Of a DNA stretch of 64,000 nucleotides, positions 46,710-59,345 are shown in pieces. The position numbers were made by a program, and so were the translations under genes. The notes under the pieces were generated by a model. The model made no database searches. It was not told the DNA's origin and was given only the letters and a program-made list of their open reading frames with translations. Numbering within the stretch: position 1 is the stretch's first letter; every line of letters begins with the position of its first letter. The DNA lies in contig NC_135785.1 of assembly GCF_051106095.1 (NCBI RefSeq), forward strand, positions 103,974,501 through 104,038,500, given 5' to 3'. This stretch comes from Pogona vitticeps (taxonomy: Eukaryota > Chordata > Lepidosauria > Squamata > Agamidae).

Positions 46710-49700
46710 AAAATCTCTTCCTTGCCCCCATCCCCCTTTTGTAAAAAATTATTTTCTAGTTCTTTCGGACGAGTAATCCTCTTGATTGCCTTATAGTACC
46801 ATTAGAAATGCATTCCGAAAGAAAAGCCGTCCTTGGGCACCCCCACCGCCAATAAACAAGCAATAAGCTCGCCCCCCTTAAACTATGGATCCCAAAAAAG
46901 AATGCTTCCTTAGATATGGCTTTAAACCGAATTATACAGGGGAAAGATCCTGCTCTCAGCGCTATGGGGGAAAAAAAAGACTGCATCGCGTTGAACCAAT
47001 TGCTAGAGAACCCGGGAGTGGGGGGCAAGATCAGGGACTAGACAGTTTTAGTCACACGGAAAAATAAAATGTTTGGCTTTCCGCCTGAAACGAAATTCGA
47101 GTTTGGGAGTAGACTCCAGCTCTCTCGTATCAACTTCCCTGGGATTAAACCTCGTTGAATTTAATGGGATTTAGCTCTGAGTAGACTGGTATAAAATCGT
47201 GGTGCAACTGACGAGATCCTACGTGTGGGTTAATTTTCGCTCAGCACATCCTGAGCATGATCGCAGTCTTTCCCGCATCCTCAAGTTGGAGGTCCCCAAA
47301 ATGTCGTGACTATCCCCCTCCAGGTTGCCTTTACTTCCGAGTCGACTAGACTGAAAACGGAGATTGTACCACGGCAAGGACTACACGGGATCGAAAGAGA
47401 TCAGGTTTTCCTACAGGGATCGCCAGCCGTGATCTCTAAACTGTCAGCGGTTTCCACGTTCAGAGCCAGTACGCCAGACCATAATACTTCATGGGAGGAA
47501 CTGTTATGCGAACTCTCTATTCGTGGGCTTTCCGAACCCACCCATCGGGCCACTTCGGGGACTAGGAGTCGATAGATCCAGCGCCCTCTAGCTTTGTGGG
47601 ACTAAAACTCCCACGAGCCCCCCTGGTCGGGCGGGGGATTATGGGAGCTGTAGCGCAACATATCTGGAAATCGACACAAACTGCGGGGGAGAGTGCGGAA
47701 GACCTTTAATGTGATCCACCGAGACTCTTCCGGTGCACTAATACTTCAGGGATGAAAAGGGGATGAAAAGGGTTATGCTCAGGAAGGCAATGGCGACAGA
47801 GAACGGTCACAACAAAGTTCTAAGCAGGATAGGGTTTTCCCAGCCTGACAATTACTGAACCCTGGGACGACCAGAACTTCATGCAACCAACCCGCCCCCC
47901 CCCCCCCAGTTCCCAGTGACTCAAGCCTAGATGTTTTCTCCTGTATCAGATTTATGAGGACCTTAGAAGGGGAGAGTGGCCGAAAAGCTGCCCTGCAACC
48001 CCTTAAAAAGCAGTTGTTCAATACGGAACACCGGAAGGGAAGGAATGGTTTAGGTGGTGCCCTCTTATACAAAACACCTATCGTTCATTCTCTGGTTCGG
48101 AAACCGAGATGAAAGAGCGCTGTTGGGAGCTTAGCCATAAATACTGAAATGACAAGGAATTTTTGGGGCGGGGGGCGGGGTGGGACAAGGGATTTTTTTT
48201 TAACTGTAAAGGGAACGATAATGACAGTCTAAGGCAACGGAATTATTTGATCTGTCGGCCGTGATAAAGACCACTTTCTGCAAGGGAGGGTTTTTAGACC
48301 TTGAAATGGAATTGCATTGTGCTTTCTCTAGGTTTTTTTTGGGGCTGTGATCCTATGCACTTTGTTGCTAGCAACCGCAGCCGAACTCAAAGAGACCTAT
48401 GTGAGAGCAATGGCAGGCGGAGAGAGGACATGAAAACAGCTGGAGCGCCGACAATAAAGAATGAAGTCCCTTGAAAAGGAGCTGGCTTTGCTCAGGCGTC
48501 AATGGAGCAGCAGCTTGATTCCCAGGAATCAAGATGAGAGGCACGGCTTGAAGCCGGCTGAGTCAGGAACCAGTCCGACCAAGTGCAGAGGGACTTGCTT
48601 CTCAGAGGAATGCAACCTCACCGCGCAGTCCTGTCTAGGCTTTCTCACAACCCCCTGTTTTAATGGGGCTTATTTGCTATTTACGTATGGCTGGGGTTGC
48701 AGGCAGGGGTTCCCAAGAAATGGATAATCTGAGCGCTAGACGAGAAGGCAACCTGGGCATTTCTCACCACTTTGGGCAGCTGAGGGACGAAGCGGGGGTG
48801 GGTGGGGCTCATCTCAAAATTGAGAGGGGTGGAGGACGTCCAGAGCTAGTTTTGCACATCGTGGGGCTTCCACTTTGTCCGAAGCAGGGAGATTTAGGCC
48901 AGTATCCTTTTGCTAGTCCCAACGAGAGTACACTCATGGACTCAATGGGATTTAGGTGCGTGTTGAGTGACCATTGAATAGCTGATCCGGTTGACCTATT
49001 CTGGCTGGGACAAGTAATAAGGCAGTAGCCACTGGGCTGAAAAGACTCGCTCAGACTCAAGACTGGGAGCGGCGGATTTTTGAAAACAGCCTTGCCTTCA
49101 GAGCTGTATCGGGGAAGGGAAAAAAAAAAAACATCCTGAGTTTCAAAGAAAAATTTAACCAGGTGATTGGAAGACAATTAAATATTTCTCAGGCTGGGAT
49201 CCTGTGCACATTTGACCGGGGGAGGGAAGCCCTTTGGAATTTATTGCAGCCGAGCGGCTGAGTAAATTGCACATCCTGCCGATGAACGGAAATGAACGGG
49301 AGACATTTAAGCGGATACGATTTCCCAGGGATAGCAGCAATGTTTAAAGGTGCTCTGTTTATATCCCACCTTGCCTGTTTTTGTTTCCTATTCTTTCTTT
49401 CCCCCTCTTTCCTTCTTTCCCTTTTCTTTTTTCTTTTGTAAGGGCAGGGGGAGAGAGGCCACGATCCCTGTTGCAGTTTGTTGGAGATGTAACCATATTT
49501 CCGAAACTGCTCTTTTCCGACAAGAGTTTTATTTCCGATAGTTTCACAGAACGGCTCTTACACACGCACGGCGTTAAAGCTCTGAAGAATTCGTCCGACG
49601 ATTGGCAGACAGAGCATACAGGCGATTCACTCAAAAGTACATCTTGAACAACGCTAGCAGTGTCTACTCAGAAGGAAGCCCCACTGAATCAGTGGGGCTT

Positions 49701-49907
49701 ACTTCTACATAATCTGGCACAGGCTTGCATTCCCCACCCCTTGCTTAAGGCTGCAGCCCTCTCCACATTTCTGCAGGAGTAAGTCTCACTGGGCTCAGGG
49801 GCGCTTACTTCTGAGGAACTGTGCACAGCATCAACCGTAGTTGGGCTGCATCTCTGATTTTGACATGCAAACAACGAAAGGAAGACAGCACTTCACCCGG
49901 AAGGTCA

Positions 49908-49913
49908 TTTATT
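49908..49913 (-). terminator. Candidate VAChT poly(A) signal AATAAA
   Basis: This is the first canonical AATAAA I noticed on the minus strand below the VAChT stop, giving a 3' UTR of about 1.1 kb. No other support is visible. Confidence 0.35.
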
Positions 49914-51032
49914 CAATCCTACACCAGTGCAGCAGAGTCAGATTAAAACATGTTACCATATATTGCATTTATCAGAATAGCAGCACAACAAGAGGAGTGG
50001 AAATGGTTATAGATCCCCTCTTTCCAAGAAGTCACATTACATGTCTTCAGTGCTTGGCTTTAAAATATCCAACTAATGGAAAGTTTCCAGCGAGGTACCT
50101 ATCCATCCATCCATCTATCTATATACACGCGCACACACTTTTTTCCCCAGTTCCAGGACCGGCGGCTGGACTTTCACAGCCTTCTGCATTTCTTTTAATT
50201 TTTTAACACATTTCAGTATTTTGTTAAAAAAAGCAACAACCAACCACAGAGAGGTAAAGAAGTCAGGCTGATTCACACGTGCATCATTTGATATCTGCAA
50301 CATCTGTTGATGTGAATGGATCCTCACGAAGTCTAACACCAGACACCACTTTCACCCAGTCATTTCAAAAACACACTGGGTTGGCTCCAGAGTGTCAGGA
50401 TGAGAGGTGACCAATCAAAATCAATAGGAGAAGTTGGGCATGCCTCAGTTAACTCCCATTAAAGTCAGCGGGTCTACTCTAACTGGAATGAAGCCTCGAC
50501 CCAACGCTTTCCAATTGAGTCAGTCCATGTGTTCATTCACAAAGCACACCATGATCAAGCGCAGAAAAATCAATGCACATGTGAACTGGTTCCAAGTGCA
50601 GCATGTCTGAGTGACAGGAAATCAAGTGAGGCAGAAATACTGAAATTTGAAACCAGCTCACAGGTGTGTGTGGACTAGCCCACAGACAACCACTACATAG
50701 CTAGAAAACCTCTTGGCACAACAGACTTTGTTAGAGGGTTGATTTTTTTTTTAGGGGTTCATCCCCCTTTTCATTAGAAACAGCCATCACAGACTTATAC
50801 AAATACACCATTCCTGTATGAGATAGTTATTTGGAGCTTTTGTTTAACAAGGTGTTTAAAGTAATACCTTCAGAGAGAAGAGTGTGAGAGAGAGGAGGAG
50901 GAGAGGAGGAAAGAAGAAGAAAGCCATCACGTCAAGACAAAGGTTAAAGTGTAGTATATTGGCACATTGGGACATGAAGGTAGCAGTCAAAGTGCGTTCG
51001 GTTCTCCCCTCCGGGACATTCTACCCACCCTC

Positions 51033-52667
51033 TTAAGTATAGTCATAATCTGAAGAGTCTTCTTCAGATGCTCCCCTGAAGTCTCTATGGAAAGTATCTA
51101 CACTATTTCCTTCAGTGCCTCCTACAGGACGGGGGTTTCTCCCCTTGCCTCTGCGCTCCTCCATCTTAATGGTATCGTAGAGTCCCTTGGGTTCCTCATC
51201 CAAAAGAATGTTCCTTTCTGAGAAAGAGGGTTTGATCTGGCAAATGTTTTTGAGGAGGAGGAGGACGGGGGCGTAAAGTACATTGGCGAGGCCCATGCCC
51301 AAGTTGAGCTGGACGAAGCCAAAGGAATGGACAATCTCCCCTGCCACGATTGGCCCCAGGGCATATGCCACAGAGTAGGAGATGTCTGCGATGGCATAGA
51401 CGCTGCCATAGACGGACACATAGCGGACATCGACCAGGAAGGCAAGGGTAGGCAAGAGGGCGGTGTCCACCAGGGCAATGCCAAAGCAGATGCCACACAG
51501 AGGGATCATGAGCTGTCCAAAGTTCCGGCAGGCGGGCAACACACATGAGCTGGCTCCTATGATGGTCATGCCCAAAGCCCCATAGAACCACTGAAGGTGG
51601 GGGTACTTGTCTGCCAGCTTGACTGTGACATAGACTCCCAGGACATGGGGGATAAAGGCTGGCAGCCACGTGAGCCCCATCTCCCACTCGTTGGCATTCA
51701 TGGTCTTCATCATCCAGTTGGCAATGGTGGGCTCTAGGAAAGCCAGGGGGATGTTGCAGGTGGTGAGGGCTCCAGCCACCACGGCGATGTAAGGGTCGAT
51801 CATGAGTCTGTAGATGGGGGTGCCCACGGGCATGTTCTCCCGCGCCCGGTCAAAGGGCTTGACGACTAGCAGAAGGAGAAGCCCGTCCACGAGGCAGATG
51901 CTGGCCAGCACTAGAAAAGGCACCCTCTTGCCCGCAAAGTGGTACAGGATGCCCCCGAAAGGGGGCGCCACCAGGCTGCCGAAGGAAATGAAGGCCAAGG
52001 CGATGCCCAGCGCCCGGTTGCGCTCGGATTCCTCCGTGTACTTGTCGGCGATGAGGGCGATTCCCGACGTGTCGGCGAAAGCGGAGCCCAGGCCTTGGAG
52101 GCTGCGGGCGACGAAGAGGGTGCCGTAGTTCTCGGCGAAGGCGAAGATGAGGGTGGAGAGGAACATGACGCCCAGGCCGATGAGGAGCGGGAGGGCATAG
52201 CCCACGCGGTCAATGAAGGTGCCGCTCAGCGGGTTGACCAGCAGCTGCAGGATGGCCTTGGAGGCGAACAGCACCCCGATCTTGATGTCGTCGTTGTCGG
52301 CCGGATAGCGGGGCCTCAGCAAGGGCTTGCTGGCGTTGCTGGGCCAGCCGCCGCCGCTCGCCCCGCTGCTGCCGTTGAGGGCCGAGACGGCAGGGGGCTG
52401 CTGCTGCTGCTGCAGTGGCGCCGCCTGCTGGTGCTGGTGCTCGGCGGCGCCCATGGCGGCGATGTAGTCCGGGATGATGGGCACGATCACCATGTACAGC
52501 ATGTTGTCCAGCAGCAGCACCACGCACACGATGACCAGCAGGAGGCGCCGCTGGCGGTGCGTCTCCTGCAGGGCGCTGCCCAGCGCCTTGGTCCGCTGGC
52601 CCACCGCCTCCGACAGCTTCTCCACCGCGGAGCGGGGCCCCGCCGGCCCGGCGCCTTCCGACTCCAT
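51033..52667 (-). CDS. SLC18A3: Vesicular acetylcholine transporter (VAChT), single exon
   Basis: This gene encodes a 544-residue proton/acetylcholine antiporter of the major facilitator superfamily, which loads acetylcholine into synaptic vesicles. The start MESEG matches human MESAE. The frame stays open 43 codons further upstream (to 52796), but that extension is low-complexity Pro/Ser and was not used. TM1 is about residues 41-61 with Asp54. The first luminal loop (about 70-125) has a Gln run (about 79-90) and N-glycosylation sites NGS (98) and NAS (111). Lys137 in TM2, Asp401 in VDTALLP and Asp428 in YAIADIS are the charged residues typical of VAChT. The C-terminal tail has the [11 protein letters not shown] acidic dileucine sorting signal and ends YDYT. 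Human VAChT has 532 residues. The intronless state and position upstream of CHAT on the same strand are conserved. Confidence 0.98.
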   Translation of the reverse strand: MESEGAGPAGPRSAVEKLSEAVGQRTKALGSALQETHRQRRLLLVIVCVVLLLDNMLYMVIVPIIPDYIAAMGAAEHQHQQAAPLQQQQQPPAVSALNGSSGASGGGWPSNASKPLLRPRYPADNDDIKIGVLFASKAILQLLVNPLSGTFIDRVGYALPLLIGLGVMFLSTLIFAFAENYGTLFVARSLQGLGSAFADTSGIALIADKYTEESERNRALGIALAFISFGSLVAPPFGGILYHFAGKRVPFLVLASICLVDGLLLLLVVKPFDRARENMPVGTPIYRLMIDPYIAVVAGALTTCNIPLAFLEPTIANWMMKTMNANEWEMGLTWLPAFIPHVLGVYVTVKLADKYPHLQWFYGALGMTIIGASSCVLPACRNFGQLMIPLCGICFGIALVDTALLPTLAFLVDVRYVSVYGSVYAIADISYSVAYALGPIVAGEIVHSFGFVQLNLGMGLANVLYAPVLLLLKNICQIKPSFSERNILLDEEPKGLYDTIKMEERRGKGRNPRPVGGTEGNSVDTFHRDFRGASEEDSSDYDYT

Positions 52668-54330
52668 CCTCCCGAGCCGGTGGCAGCTCGGCGATAGCGG
52701 GCGCGAGGGGCTAGGTGGGCATGAGGCGGCGGGAGGAGGAGGGGTGGGTGGGTCACACGACGGACAATTGGGGGTCAGGAGAGAGCGGAGGACCACGTCC
52801 CGCGGAGCTGCCTGCCCAGGGCTCCTGCTCCCTTCTCCAGCCCTTTCCTCCCTCCCTTCCTTCCAGCTCCACTCGGTCCCTTCCCCCGTACTGTCCTCCC
52901 TCTACTCCTTTCCTTTTTGTCTTCTTTCCTTCCCTCGCCTTTCTGCCTTCCCTTCTTCCCTTCCTTCCTTCTCTCTACTCGTCCACTCCTTCCTTTCTCT
53001 TCTTCCAGGTCTCTGCTCTTTTCCTCCGGTCCTGCTCCAGATTCTCCCCACCGCGGGTCTCTTCCACCTCCTCTTCCCCCCCCCCTCCCGGCTTCCTCAC
53101 AGCCCGGGCAAGCCCTCCTCCATCCTCGGACTCCTGTTGCTGCTGCGCTCCCTTCTTCCCTGCCTCCTTTCCTTGGCAAGAGTCCGTTGACCCTTCCGAG
53201 CGTCGCCCTCCTCCCTTCTTAAGCACGCCGCCCCCCCTCCTCCTCCTCCTAAGTCGGCGGCGGCGGCACGGCTCCTTGCCAACCCCCCCTCCCCGCCCTC
53301 CGGCTCCCCCGCCTCTCCCCGGAGCCCGGCTGAGGCTGCTTCTGCTCCCACACGAGCACGCGATCCCTCCGCCCTCGCCGTTGCCTTCTCGCTCCTCCGG
53401 GCGCTCTTCTTCGGCAACTTGGCGCTGCCCCCACCGCTCCCAGCCCAAACCCCGCCGCCCCGACGGCTGCCTTCTCGGGCCGAGGCGGCTCTCCTTGGCG
53501 TTCGCTCCCCTCCTTCTCCCAGCGTCGGCTTTCTCCTCCTCTCTCACTCGGTCCTGAGTTCGAGGGCCGCTCCCCGCCTCTGCCTCCTCCTCCTCCTCCT
53601 CCTCCTCCTCGCCCCGTTCTCTCCTTCGGGGCTCCCAGCCCCCGGCGAGGCCACAGGGCTCAGGCGGGTCCTTGGACGAGAGGCGCCGAGAAGGGAGGAG
53701 GAGGGCACCCGAGGCGAGTCCGTTTCTCGCTGCCGCGGCTTCCCCGTCGGCTGCCAAAGCGGTGAGGCGGCAGGGACCGAGGGCTGCCCATCAGGCTAGC
53801 GAGAGGTATGGAGGCAAGGATCTCTCTCTTTCTCTCTCTCTCTCTCTCTTTTTCCCCTCCCTCCCCCCTCCCCGACCCGCCTCTATCTCAGGGAATCTCG
53901 GCCAGCCCAGCTCTTCTCCTTGGCCGTCTCAGCCTGGCGCTGCCACCGCTGCGGAGGGAAGAGTTGCCCGCTCTTACTTCGACGGCCTCTCCTCCCCCCG
54001 CCCCTCCGACGGCTTCCTCGCTCTGTCTCTCCTCTCGCCCCCCCCGCGCGCAACACCTTCTCCCCCCCCCCCCGCAACCACCACATTGTGACGCACAGTT
54101 AAGCGCTGATCCCCAAGTGGTTCCCGGGCCAGCTGCGTCTCTTTATGCTAATTTAACACATGGAGGAGTCTTAGCCAATAGCTAAGAGAGAGGAGAGCCC
54201 GCGCCCCGCGCTGCCGGCGGCTCCCTCAGAGGGAGAGCTTGCCGGGCGCGGCGTCTGAAAGGAAAGCGGCCGCCCCGAAGCTGGGATGGGCTTGGGACAG
54301 GCACAGTCCCACCCGGGGCAAGTCTTCCGC
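51800..54330 (-). promoter_or_regulatory. CpG-rich island over VAChT 5' end, likely shared cholinergic promoter
   Basis: The 5' half of VAChT and about 1.6 kb upstream are strongly GC-rich with dense CpG, pyrimidine runs and GGC/TCC repeats. In other vertebrates this stretch holds the R-type CHAT first exon and the VAChT promoters. I could not place an R-exon donor with confidence. Long frames here (over 230 codons on both strands) are low-complexity products of GC content. Confidence 0.6.
54141..54179 (-). promoter_or_regulatory. Candidate core promoter: CCAAT box plus TATA-like site
   Basis: On the minus strand an inverted CCAAT box (54175-54179) precedes a TAAT-containing homeodomain-like site and GCATAAAG (54141-54148), a weak TATA. 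The spacing would place a start near 54110, about 1.45 kb upstream of the VAChT ATG. This is an inference from motifs only. Confidence 0.3.
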
Positions 54331-54744
54331 TTCCACCCCCCCCCCCCCACGCACAACTAGCTTCCATATAGATGGTACAGGCTATAAAAAGAGAGAAGGC
54401 TCAGGGGAGCCAGGGGTGGGGGGTGGGGAGTTCCTACTAAGAGCTCAAGTGGAGCCTCCATGTTCAGGAAGAGTATATCCTTGAGAATTAAGGAGAAACA
54501 AAAGGAAGGAGGATCTTTGCCTTCCGGCCCTGCTTAATGGGTGGTTCAGGGCCAACAACTGAACGCTAGACCAGCCAGGGCCCTTTGTTGTGATACTGCC
54601 TCCCTGGCTCTATGAGCTTCACTCAGTTCCCTCCTTCGGTAACAATCATCTCCTCTTGTGTCATCTCCCTTCTAATGGGTTCTCGAGAGCAGGGTGTCCT
54701 GCTGGAACTCCACAGATGGAATAGCAGACTCTTAAGAGGCCTGA

Positions 54745-54768
54745 GCGCGCGCGCGCGCACGCACGCAC

Positions 54769-54814
<46 letters not shown>
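54745..54814. repeat. (GC)n(AC)n alternating tract
   Basis: GCGCGCGCGC passes into ACGC and then a long AC run, a pure purine-pyrimidine alternation. Confidence 0.95.
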
Positions 54815-54816
<2 letters not shown>

Positions 54817-54864
54817 GTGAGGATGAAGATGATTCCCACATCTGGGGAACCATGAGTTCCCTAC

Positions 54865-56213
54865 TCAATGGTAAGCTTGAGCCTTGGGTCCATGGGACCC
54901 ATTTGTGGCTGATGGTTGCTGCTTTTGTGCCTGCCTCTTTTTCCGTGACTTCCGGCGTTCTTCCAGCCATTTCTGCACTTCCTTCAGGAGACCAGACAGA
55001 ACAATTTCTGTGACTGATGTGAGAAGAAGCGGACGTAGACCTTCACCCTGCCACAGCTTCCAGATAACTCCAGGATGCATTTTAAAAAGGGAGGCTTTCT
55101 GCAAGTTATGCAAGGGTATCCTTGGTGTCATGGAGGAGAGGAACAGAGAAAGCCTGGAGGCACGCAGAAGGATGCTTGCTGAGCCAAAGCCATTTGGAAT
55201 CTAAAGCTTTTGGTGAGGGCAGCCCGAGTCAGAGGCAGAAAGCTTTTTGCAACGAAGCTGTAGGCTAAAGACCAAGTTAGTTATACCCAAAAGCATCCCT
55301 TAACTTTTAAGGCACTTATTTCTGTGCATCTCGAGGCTTCTTTCCAGGGCTGGCCCAAGAGGTTTTGCTGTTTGAGGCAAAGTGTCTCACAGTGTGCTCT
55401 CCACTCACTCATGTTAAGGTGCAAACTGCTTAAGGCCAATCAAGTTATTTCGCACATGTGCATGAAACATTTCCCATCCTGGCACTAAAAACACAACATC
55501 ATCATCAGCAGCAACTTATATAGGTAACACTTTGCTTCTCTTCCGTGAAACCTCACATCTGTTGTTTGCAACCATCTGCCTAATGGTGGAGGCAAATGGC
55601 TTCTTTTCTTTCTTACAGTTGGTGTCTTCCTGATTTTCTTTCTCTGGTTCATGAAATCCTTTGCCAATCATGGCATTAGGGGGTCTTATCTGACTGGTAT
55701 TTGACAGGAAACCCGATAGTCCTAGTTCTTTGACCATACTGCTAATAAGCTGGAGACTCTTTCCTTGCAAAGTGGTTCTGGGTTCTTTCACTAGCAAGAG
55801 GTCATGGCTAATATTGGAGCTGAAACTTTTATTTGCAAATATTTTCCAAAATTACAGGAGCTTTATTTAAAAAACGTTGAATGTGAAACTTGAAATCCAG
55901 TGCTCAAATTCAAATCTTTTAATTGTTTTTGACACTTTGGGCTTACTGGCATCTTTTGGATTCTGGATTGTTTCCTATCTTGGACAGAATGCAAAACCAC
56001 ACAGTCATCTGCCAAATCTATTTCATTATAAAATGCCTTTCAAAATTAGGTACTGAGCTTCATCCATTGTGTCCCAAGACATGAAGAGCCCACTATCTCT
56101 AATCTGGGAAATTGGGGAAACGATCCTATTTGCTGATAGTGCAGAAAACGTGGACTGATGGGCCTCACAGAGTATGGCAGACAGAATAGGGCTGCCATTG
56201 TCCATCTTAGCTT
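54865..56213 (-). pseudogene. Unrecognised coding-like segments on the minus strand
   Basis: Three stretches look protein-coding but I cannot name them. Segment 1 (about 55947..56213) has an acceptor-like CTTCTCCTAACAG, starts near MDNGSPILSAILCEAH and runs to a donor-like GTAAGC. Its reading frame shifts once inside. Segment 2 (about 55516..55830) reads LLLVKEPRTTLQGKSLQLIS and continues to VANNRCEVSRKRSK. Segment 3 (54865..about 55199) reads ILLRASRLSLFLSS, ASLFKMHPGVIWKLWQGEG, then a basic coil-like end (LEERRKSRKKRQAQKQQ) and a stop. The splice phases of the candidate exons do not fit cleanly. It could be the 3' end of a diverged gene, a decayed copy or chance. Composition is ordinary, unlike the GC-driven frames nearby. 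Confidence 0.3.
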
Positions 56214-57616
56214 CTGTTAGGAGAAGAGGAAGCAAGTTTTAATGGTACACAAAACTTCCAGTAAGGAGAATAGGAATATCACTGACCTAAGTAATATAGC
56301 AATGCTGGGCAGAGAATTATGGAGGAACAGCTTTTCTACAAAAAGTGGGTAGAACAGTGGGACAGTGGTATAACATCATATTTGTCCATGGGTAATATGT
56401 GCACATATTTCTTGTGTCCACTGTGGTCTCTGGTCAAACAGACGATGAAGATTTTTCAAACACAACAAGTCCTATTCGAACAGATATGAAGAGTAGAAGC
56501 CTATTGTACTCTGCTTTAGCCAGGTGTGAATTCCACTGTGTTTCCTGGGGTCTGCTCCTCAGTAAATGTGCCTAAGATCACAGCCTATGTAGCTGATGTA
56601 GAAGAAGCCTAAAGTTAAGGATTATGTGCTATGGAAATAAACAGAGTTTGGGAAATTGAAATTTTTCAGATCACAACCCCCCCATGGTCATGCTGGCTGG
56701 GGGATTCTGAGGGCTCTAGTAGGGAAAGTCTTTTCCAATCCCTTCTATAAAGTTATGCACTATAATATATAGGGCTGGCCCTTTACATGTTGCAACCTTA
56801 GGCAAAGGATAAGAAGGTAAAGGGAAGAATGCTTGAAGGCTGCAGGTTAGTTTTGAAGATGCAGGCTATGTTCTGTGGCACACATGGCTGTGTCCTGCAA
56901 GAGTCAGGAAAGAAGAAGATGCTCAGGAGGAATAAAGAGAGTATTGCTTCACTTAGTTTAATGGGAAGGAGAGCTGTAGTCGTGCAACAGAGGCTGGTGT
57001 CCGAATGTTAATGACAGAAAGGGATGCTGCCCTGATATTGCAGTGTTTAATGGCTATGCTAATTCAAGGAAATGCTTTAAAAAGTCTGTTGAAATGAATT
57101 AGCCCTACCAGTAAATTACACCTATTTCTTTTCATTAACATAGAGCTCCAGACCATCTTTATTTGCATACACTGGCAGCCTGCCGAGATGGAAAGGAAAG
57201 TAATTGGTTCAGGCAGCTCAGTGTTCCTTGTTGGTCCTATTAAAGTAAATCTTTCCTGAGCAGAAAGGGCCCCTGACTTCTCAGTGGGCCACTCAAGACA
57301 CTCAGAACCTGGGTGTTGCTTTTTGCCAGGCAACCTGGTCTTCTTTGTGTGTGGTTAGGCTTAATAAGAGCACTTGCCTATGCTGGGAGCATTTGGCTTT
57401 CAGGACATCTCAGCTCATCTGTGCGTGGGGCATACAGTGCTTGGAAAAGCTACCTTTTTCGACTATAACAGCCAGATCTCATACGACAGTACTAAAATGA
57501 ATATGTGAAGCAATGACTAAAATATGATTCCAGATGTATCTGAAGTGTTTTTTTCTCAATGTATCTCACCAATATTCATAATCACTTTGCTAACATTAAA
57601 GGATGTTCATCTATCT

Positions 57617-57754
57617 CAATGGTTCCCAGCCTCATGTAACCCAGGTGTTCTTGGACTACAGTTCCCAGAAGCCTTCACCACCAGCGGTGCTGGCTGGGGT
57701 TTCTGGGACTTGCAATCTAAGAACACCTGGGTGACCCAAAGTTGGAGACCAGTG
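57617..57754. mobile_element. hAT-type MITE, hairpin form
   Basis: Ends CAATGGTTCCCAGCC and TTGGAGACCAGTG are imperfect inverted repeats. Flanking octamers ATCTATCT and GTCTATCT differ by one base. The interior GGACTACAGTTCCCAGAAGC is a common reptile MITE motif. Confidence 0.6.
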
Positions 57755-58959
57755 GTCTATCTGATCCATTTCTTGTCCTGAAGAGATAACCAAGTTGCAC
57801 TGGGACTTCTGTAATAAGATGCTGTGGAACTCATGAACTGATCTGTAAATGTTGCTTCGTTCCTCATTTGTTAAGAAAAAACATCTCAGTATTTTTCCTA
57901 TCGCATTCATAAGGAAATGTATAGATATTGGAAAGATCACAGTAAATGAGCAGAATAAAATTCTTAATGATCTGCACTAGCTCCAATGACAGAGTATTTC
58001 CAGCATGAAGACCAATTATATCTGCCTGCCACATAGCTGTTACCATATTTTTTGCTCCATAAGATGCAGTTTTTCCCTAAAAAAGTGGGGGGAGAAAGTA
58101 TGTGCGTCTTATGGAGCGAATACTATTTTAAAAAGGTTCAGCCGCCACCACCACCCAGAAGCCTCCCAGCACCATGCCGAGAGGCTTTTGAACCAGCACC
58201 AGAGGCTGCCTGCTATGGCAGCCACATTGGACCTCACTACTCTGCCATCTGCACTGCTGGCTTTCCAGGATCTGCCTCCTGGAGCCCACCTGGAAAACCA
58301 GCAGGGCCAACAACAGACCTATGGCAGTAAATTTAAATGGCAGAGGATTGTGAAAACAGCCAAGGACCACAGGGGAAAGAGTGATTCTAGAAAGACCAGG
58401 GGAAACTGAAAACACAGTCCCCTACTACCACAAATTATGCAGTTGATTTTCCCGCATTTGGGAAAATCACAGGGATCAGCACACCCGAAGTGCAATGGAT
58501 GAGCCTCATCCTGGGAAAACCACTTTCATGATCATGGTATCTCCCCTGCCAGGTATGAGTTGGAGTGGCCGCTGCACCTCCTGCCCCCTTCTGTGCCCTG
58601 CCCCCCCAAGGCATGGTGACCCCCCCGCTGCACAGCCCCAGTCCCACCAGAGGCCAAGAGAGCTCCTCAGTGTTTTGGGGTGCCCTGTGGGACCTCCATC
58701 AGGGGCTGGGTGTTCCTCCCACAATCCTCCAGTGCACAGATATTAGCATACCTAATGTGCGGGGAAGGCAGCGAAAGTGGGAAATTCAAACTTTCAGTTA
58801 GCGAAGAGGCTACTTGTCTGCTTCCTTGCTAGTCCAAGCGGATGGAGAGCTGGAAGAGAGACCTGTGACTGCCTGGTATTGTCATTTTAAAATGTAAAAT
58901 TTAGTTTAAAAGCTGCTTTTTTGGGGTTAAATCGTGCTTGGGTGAAAAGGTGCTCCATT

Positions 58960-59345
58960 TGAGTCGAAACCTGCTTGTGTAGAAATGTGCATACTTGCTT
59001 TAAAAGCTGCTAGTTTTGCTTTAAAAGCTGCCCGGGAAGCCTTTCAGACCAGTGCCAATCAGCTGTTAGGCGGGGAGAGGGAAGGAGTGGAGAAGAGCAC
59101 AAAATGGCTGCCAGCTGCCTGCTGGGTGCTAGCTTGTAGCTGTCTGGTGCTCTTTTTTGGCTGTTTGGGGGGGCTACCAAGGCACTGTAAGGAGCCGGGC
59201 TCAGTCTACAGTACCTGGTAAGTTGCTTTATTTTAATTTTTTAAAAGTTTCTGACCTTTCGGGCCCCCCCCCATAGGAATGCATTAATTAATTTTCAATG
59301 CATTCCTATGGGAAATTTGGATTTGACTTACCAACTTTTCAACTA
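58960..59345. repeat. Diverged relative of the 19545..20293 element
   Basis: Shared strings include CAAAATGGCTGCCA, CAGCTGTTAGGCGGGGAGAG and AAGTTTCTGACC, in the same order as at 19950..20135. Ends are not clear. Confidence 0.6.

Noticed and set aside
52668-52796. In-frame 43-codon N-terminal extension of VAChT
   Set aside because: The downstream MESEG start matches known VAChT starts. The extension is Pro/Ser low-complexity.
51939-53757. Several frames of 230-280 codons on both strands around the VAChT 5' end
   Set aside because: They are shadows of the VAChT coding sequence or low-complexity GC and TCC repeats with no protein-like signature.
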